DNA from: Saprospirales bacterium GYS_P2D
GTDB lineage: Bacteria; Bacteroidota; Bacteroidia; Chitinophagales; Saprospiraceae
Direction of reading: 5' to 3'
NCBI GenBank assembly: GCA_009833045.1
Contig: WUUP01000006.1
Coordinates: 87,369-151,368 of the forward strand
Length of the DNA: 64,000 bases
Positions 33,601 through 39,600 of this stretch are shown here, piece by piece; position 1 is the first letter of the stretch; the number at the start of each line of letters is the position of its first letter. The notes beneath the pieces were generated by a model that was given only the letters and a program-made list of their open reading frames with translations, ran no database searches and was not told where the DNA came from. A program made the translations under genes and the position numbers.

Positions 33601-36600
33601 TTTGACAATAATGGAAATTTATTAACTACCACCATGACCGATGCCAATGGTGATTACCTCTTTGGATGGTTAGCTCCAGGGGAGTACGTGGTAGTGTTAC
33701 CGACTACTCCGACAGACTTGCCAGTGAGCAGCACTCCGACTGATCCAGCTGATAATCAAGAAGATAATGACGACAACGGCATACAGGCTACCGTAGGAGG
33801 AAGTGTCAGCTCTCCAGTGATAGTACTTACAGGAGGTGCAGAGCCGACAGGTACTCAAGAGTCTGGACAAGGGGGAGATCAGGATGATGATTTAGATGGC
33901 TTGGGTGCTTTCGCTGATGCGAATGGCGATATGACTATCGACTTTGGATTCTTCGGGCCAGCGAGTCTGGGGGATACCGTTTGGGTCGATGTCAACTATA
34001 ACGGACTCCAAGATCGAAATGAACCACCTATCGAGGGACTCGCTGTCATGCTGACGGACTCTCTGGGCAACCCAGTATTGGATATCTATGGAGATCCAGT
34101 AGAGACAGTATTTACTGATGCTGATGGATATTACATTTTTAAAGACTTACGACCTGGCGATTATAAGGTGACATTTGAAATCCCGACCGGACTCGAGGTC
34201 ACCATTCAAAATGTCAATGGCGGAGGGCCTGGAGATAAGGCTGACGATAGCGATATCAATGAGTCAGGTATGACAGTGTCTATATGGCTGGATAGTGGTG
34301 AGCATGAGCCAGATATTGATGCTGGATTCTTTGATCCTGACAATATCATAGATCCAGAAGGATGTACTATCATAGCCACAGTCACCGATGTCATATGTCG
34401 TACAGATGGGACCTACGATCTAAAATATACTATCTCCGCAGACCGATTAGTCTCGAGTGAGTATCTCGTGGTGATCGATGGGCAGATATTTGACACGATG
34501 AGCTATACAGGATCTCCAGATCCGATCTGTATCTATCCGGATGTGCCAGGAGATGAGGAGGAGGTATCATTTGCGTTGATCGCTGCAGCCAGTGGAGGAC
34601 TGGTGGTCACAGAGATTTTAGCAGATCCACCATCTGGAGATAGTGACGACGAGTTCATCGAGATCTATAATAACAGTGGCATTGCTATCTTCTTAGATGG
34701 CTATGAGCTCCATGATAATGTTGGCTTGAAGCATACATTTGGTGATGTGGTGCTCGGAGCTGGCGGGACTTTAGTCTTATTTGGAGACGGGCAGCATGGA
34801 CCGTTTGGGCCGAGCGTGGTCATCGATACAGCGTCGACTGGAGGGCTCGGATTGAATAATACGGGCGATAATCTCACACTCTATGATGCCTCAGGTACGA
34901 TCGTTTGGAGCTACAGCTATGGCACGGAGGCCAATGACGATCAGTCATTAGTTAATATTGGATGGGACACTTTCGTGAAAATATCAGAAACCAGAAGTAC
35001 GGAGTCTATGACTCCGGGAGTAGTTGATCCATCTTACTTTGCTTTCGCAGAAGGATTCGGAGGATTCATATGTGGAGATACCATGAGCTATATGGAGCCG
35101 CTCTGTGAGGTGACAGATACATTTGATTTAGCTATCCAAAAGCTCATCGCTTCAGAAGGACCATTTAATCCTGGAGATACCGTAGACTTTGACCTCACCG
35201 TCTTCAATCAAGGAAACGTCACTGCTTACGATATAGAGGTCAGAGACTATGTACCTGCAGGTCTTATCTATGATCTATCGATCAATGATACCGACTGGGG
35301 CCCTGATAGTACCTATGTGGCTATCGATAGCATAGTGCCGGACGAGATGGCGACTGTCACGATCAGTCTCATTATCGATCCAGCTTTGACATCTTCAGAC
35401 GGACTGGTCAACGGAGCAGAGGTCATCGCAGGATATGTAGCTAAAGGAGCCTTTGGAGAGGATATTGACGGTGATCTCACAGACCTCAGTGGTGGTCCTC
35501 AAGAAATAGATAACAATGAAACAGACAATGAGCTCAGCGATAGCCAGGATGACTTTGACTTCGCAGTGATTACATTCTGTGATGATATAGCGCTCGCAGG
35601 ACCGACTATCGATGATATAGTCTACTGTTCTGCAGATGAGGTGATGGGGGCGACTACGCTCACTCCGGTTGCATATGAATTTGTACCAGACTTATTCATC
35701 TCTCAGTATGTAGAGGGTAGTCTCTCAGATAAATGTCTGGAAATCTATAATCATACAGGAGCTACAGTTGACTTGTCAGAGTACTTCTTGGATGTATATT
35801 TCAATGGTAATCTCACGGCATCGACTCTCCAATTATCAGGTAGTTTAGCTCACGGAGAGACATACGTGATATGCAATGAAGCCGCAAATGCAGAGCTCTT
35901 AGCGATATCGACAGCGACTAATAGTCGTGCCCTCGATTTCAATGGTAATGACGCCATCATCTTACGAAAAGAAACAAGAATCATAGATGCATTAGGACAA
36001 GTAGGCAATAGCTCTAACTATGCGATGGATATTGGCTTGATCCGCTCAGCTGATAGCTATATTGGAGATGCTAATCCATATGATGTTTTCGATGTCAGCG
36101 CCTCATGGATGAGCATAGATCCAGATGATTATGTAGATCTTGGTCAGCATACGATCAGTACAGCTGAGGTCGGCAGTTACAATTTCTATCTCGCAGATCC
36201 AGCATCTGGTGCCGCTCCTATTTGCACGAAAGTGCCTACCTGCGATATATCAGTGCTCGATCCGGGTGACTATCAGTATGTATGGATCACGACTGCTGTG
36301 GGTAGCTGTGAGACCGAGCCAGTGCGCATGAGTGTGACTGTACATCCTGGTACCGGTAGTCTGACCTGTCTCGGCGATGTCAATGTGACCTTAGGGCCGG
36401 ACTGCTCGCTCGACTTGAGTCCAGATCTCTTCTATAGAGGGAATCTGCCTACATCGCTATTTGAGATAGCGATTTTGACGGAGTCAGGTGATACGGTCTC
36501 TGACTATAGCCAGCTGCAGATGACCGATGAGCCGATCATTTATCATTTCCGTGATCTATGTACTGATAATTATTGCTGGGGCTATGTACACCTTGAGGAT

Positions 36601-39600
36601 AAGACCATACCAGAAGCCGTCGAATGCCCATGTGCTTTAACGGAGAATGGAGATTTCACTACTGCTGCGGATAGCTGTAAGATATTCTGTCTTGATTCGC
36701 TCATAGTCACTGCTCCGACCTTCATGGACAACTGTGTCGAGGGCACACCTGCAGAGCTCGGGATAGACTCGGTATGGAGCTATGACTATGCGTCTGACTG
36801 CGAGATCGGCAGACGTACACTTCACTGGATCTATACTGACGAAGCGTCAAAAGAAAAAGATACTCTCTGCTCTCAGAGATACTTTATAGAGCCGATCCCA
36901 CTGGATAGTATTAGGATGGTGGACTCACTCCGTATCAGCTGTGATGAGGTCGATCTGTTGGCATCACCTGAAGCGCTTGATACTCTCGATGCGAGATTTG
37001 GATATCCATACTTCATCAACAATGTGGGTGACACGATCCGTATCTATCCATGGGGCAATGTCTGTGGTCTCTACCTCAAGACAGATGACGAGATCAGCTA
37101 TCAAGGCTGCGCACAAAACAATCTAATACTCAGAGAGTGGCGGCTATTTGATCTTTGCGGCAAGCGAGATACGACCTACCGCCAAATGATCGAGATCTAT
37201 GATGATCAGGCCCCTGAGTTTAATGTGATAGTGGTTGACTTTGATTCCTTGCTTTTGGATTCTATTCCGATAGACAGTATCAACATAGATAGCTTGATAG
37301 AGGTGACAGTTGATCTGGATAAGCTGCTACACCGTATAGATATCACAGATCCATGGCAATGTGCTACGGATTTTGAGCTGCCCATATTTGATAAGTTAGA
37401 AGATAATTGTACAGTATTCGAGGATATAAGATATGACTATATACTACCAGCAGGAGCCTATGTAGATCCCGATGATGATCGTCTCATCAGAGACTTGGCA
37501 GAAGGTGTGCATCGAGTGACGGTGATCGCTATCGATGAATGTGACAATGCTGATAGTCTCGATATCACAGTGATAGTGCTCGATAGAGCTCAGCCTATCG
37601 TCCACTGTCAGGAGGAGATCAATATGTCACTGATCTATGAGGATTTTGCACGTGACAGCAGCTTCAATAGGCTACCGGTCGAGATACTCGATGATGGCTC
37701 CTATGATCTCTGTGGGGATATCATCCTCCGACTGGCGAGGCGAATGGATAATAAGTTCCTCTGTGGAGATGATCCATTGAGATTCATCGGTACGGAGTAC
37801 ATTGAGTTTTGCTGTGAGGATGTCGGTCGGACGATCCCAGTAGAGCTGACAGTCTATGACGCCTTTGGCAATACAGCTGTCTGCTGGATCAATGTCCGTA
37901 TAGATGATAAGAGTAGATCTGTCGCAGAATGTGCTGATGTCACAGTGGACTGTCATGATGACTTATCACCGGAGCATCTTGGACATCCAGAGCTGACTGG
38001 ATATGCCTGTGATGGGGAGCCAGCCTGGAGCTATACTGACGTAGAGGAGCTCAGTTCATCCTGTCATACAGGAGTGATCTATCGTAGCTGGATAGATAGT
38101 TTATCAGGAGCCAGCTGTACCCAGACCATCACTGTCATCGAGGATGAGCGATTTGATCCTACATCGATTAGATGGCCATTACATTATACTGGACAGCGGT
38201 ATGCTGATGAGGATATGTTTGGCTATCAGGTGCCTATCGATATAAAGACCGATGTGGTCGTGAGAAGTATAGATGAGCATGGCGATACGATCATGACCCC
38301 TATCGAGCTGAGTGATCATAGGATATCTCATCTGCAGGAGGGGATAGATATGCCAGATGCCATAGACTGTACTGATAGTGTCAGGGCAGAGGTCATCTAC
38401 TCAGATCATGACTACTGTGGGCTCATCGCAGTATCACACGAAGATTTACGCTACACGGTAGGAGAGGGTGACTGTTCTAAAATATTAAGAGAATACACTG
38501 TCATAGACTGGTGTGTCTATGAGCCGAATGTCCAAAGAGATAAGGACAATGACGAAATCATATTAGTCAAGGATAAGGTAGAAGATGAGCTTTATTTTGC
38601 TTTTGCAGAAGGAGGATATGATCGTGATGGTATCTATCACTTCACTCAGACTATAAAGATCATAGATACGATAGCTCCGGAGATCGTATACTATAAGCCC
38701 ATGACCCACTCGACTGGTGTAGACTGTAGAACAGAAATAGTTGCTTCATTCGCAGCAGTGGATACAGGTAGCTGTCGGTCTTCTACATTAGACTATACAG
38801 CAGTGCTGGTAGTAGATGGCGATCAGATCGAGCAGCTACATGGTCAAGTAGCTCAGGGAGATACGGTCACTGTCAGATTTGATGGCTCATGGCCAATGGG
38901 AGAGTATCACGTCCATTGGACAGTACAAGATGCCTGTGGTAATCAGGCCAGCTGTACGCAGCTTCATTTTGTCGAGGATCGCTTAGCTCCTGATGCTTAC
39001 TGTATAAACTCAGTCAGTCTATCGTTTGATGAGGATGATCAGGCAGTGATATGGGCATCTGATTTTGCGCTTAGCACAGAGGATCGATGCAGCGGAGTGG
39101 ATTACTATTTCTTAGTAGAGGGCGCTCCGAGTAGCTCATTAGCGGTGAGCTGTGACGACATGAGAGCCGATGGCTCGATAGTCACAACCGTTTATTTTGA
39201 AGATGATCAGGCCAATGTCAATAGCTGTGAGGTCATCATACAGATCTCAAACCCAACGACATGCGACGCTTTCTTTGCTCGCTATCCGGGGCAGGTGAGG
39301 ACCGTCTCGGGAGAGGCTATGCCTGATGTGATCATCTCATCTACTACTGAGGGCCGTATCATCGAGGAGCTTTTGACAGATGAATCAGGTGCTTATTCAG
39401 CTACACAGTTAGCTGATGCTATATCTGCGAGTTACGATCGTGATCCGCTGAATGGTATTTCGACATTGGATCTGGTATTGCTGCAGGCACATATATTAGG
39501 CTTGACGCCAATAGAGGACCCATATGCTATCATAGCCGGTGATGCTAATGATAGTGGCCACTTATCAGCCAGCGACCTTATAGAGATACGCAGATTGATA

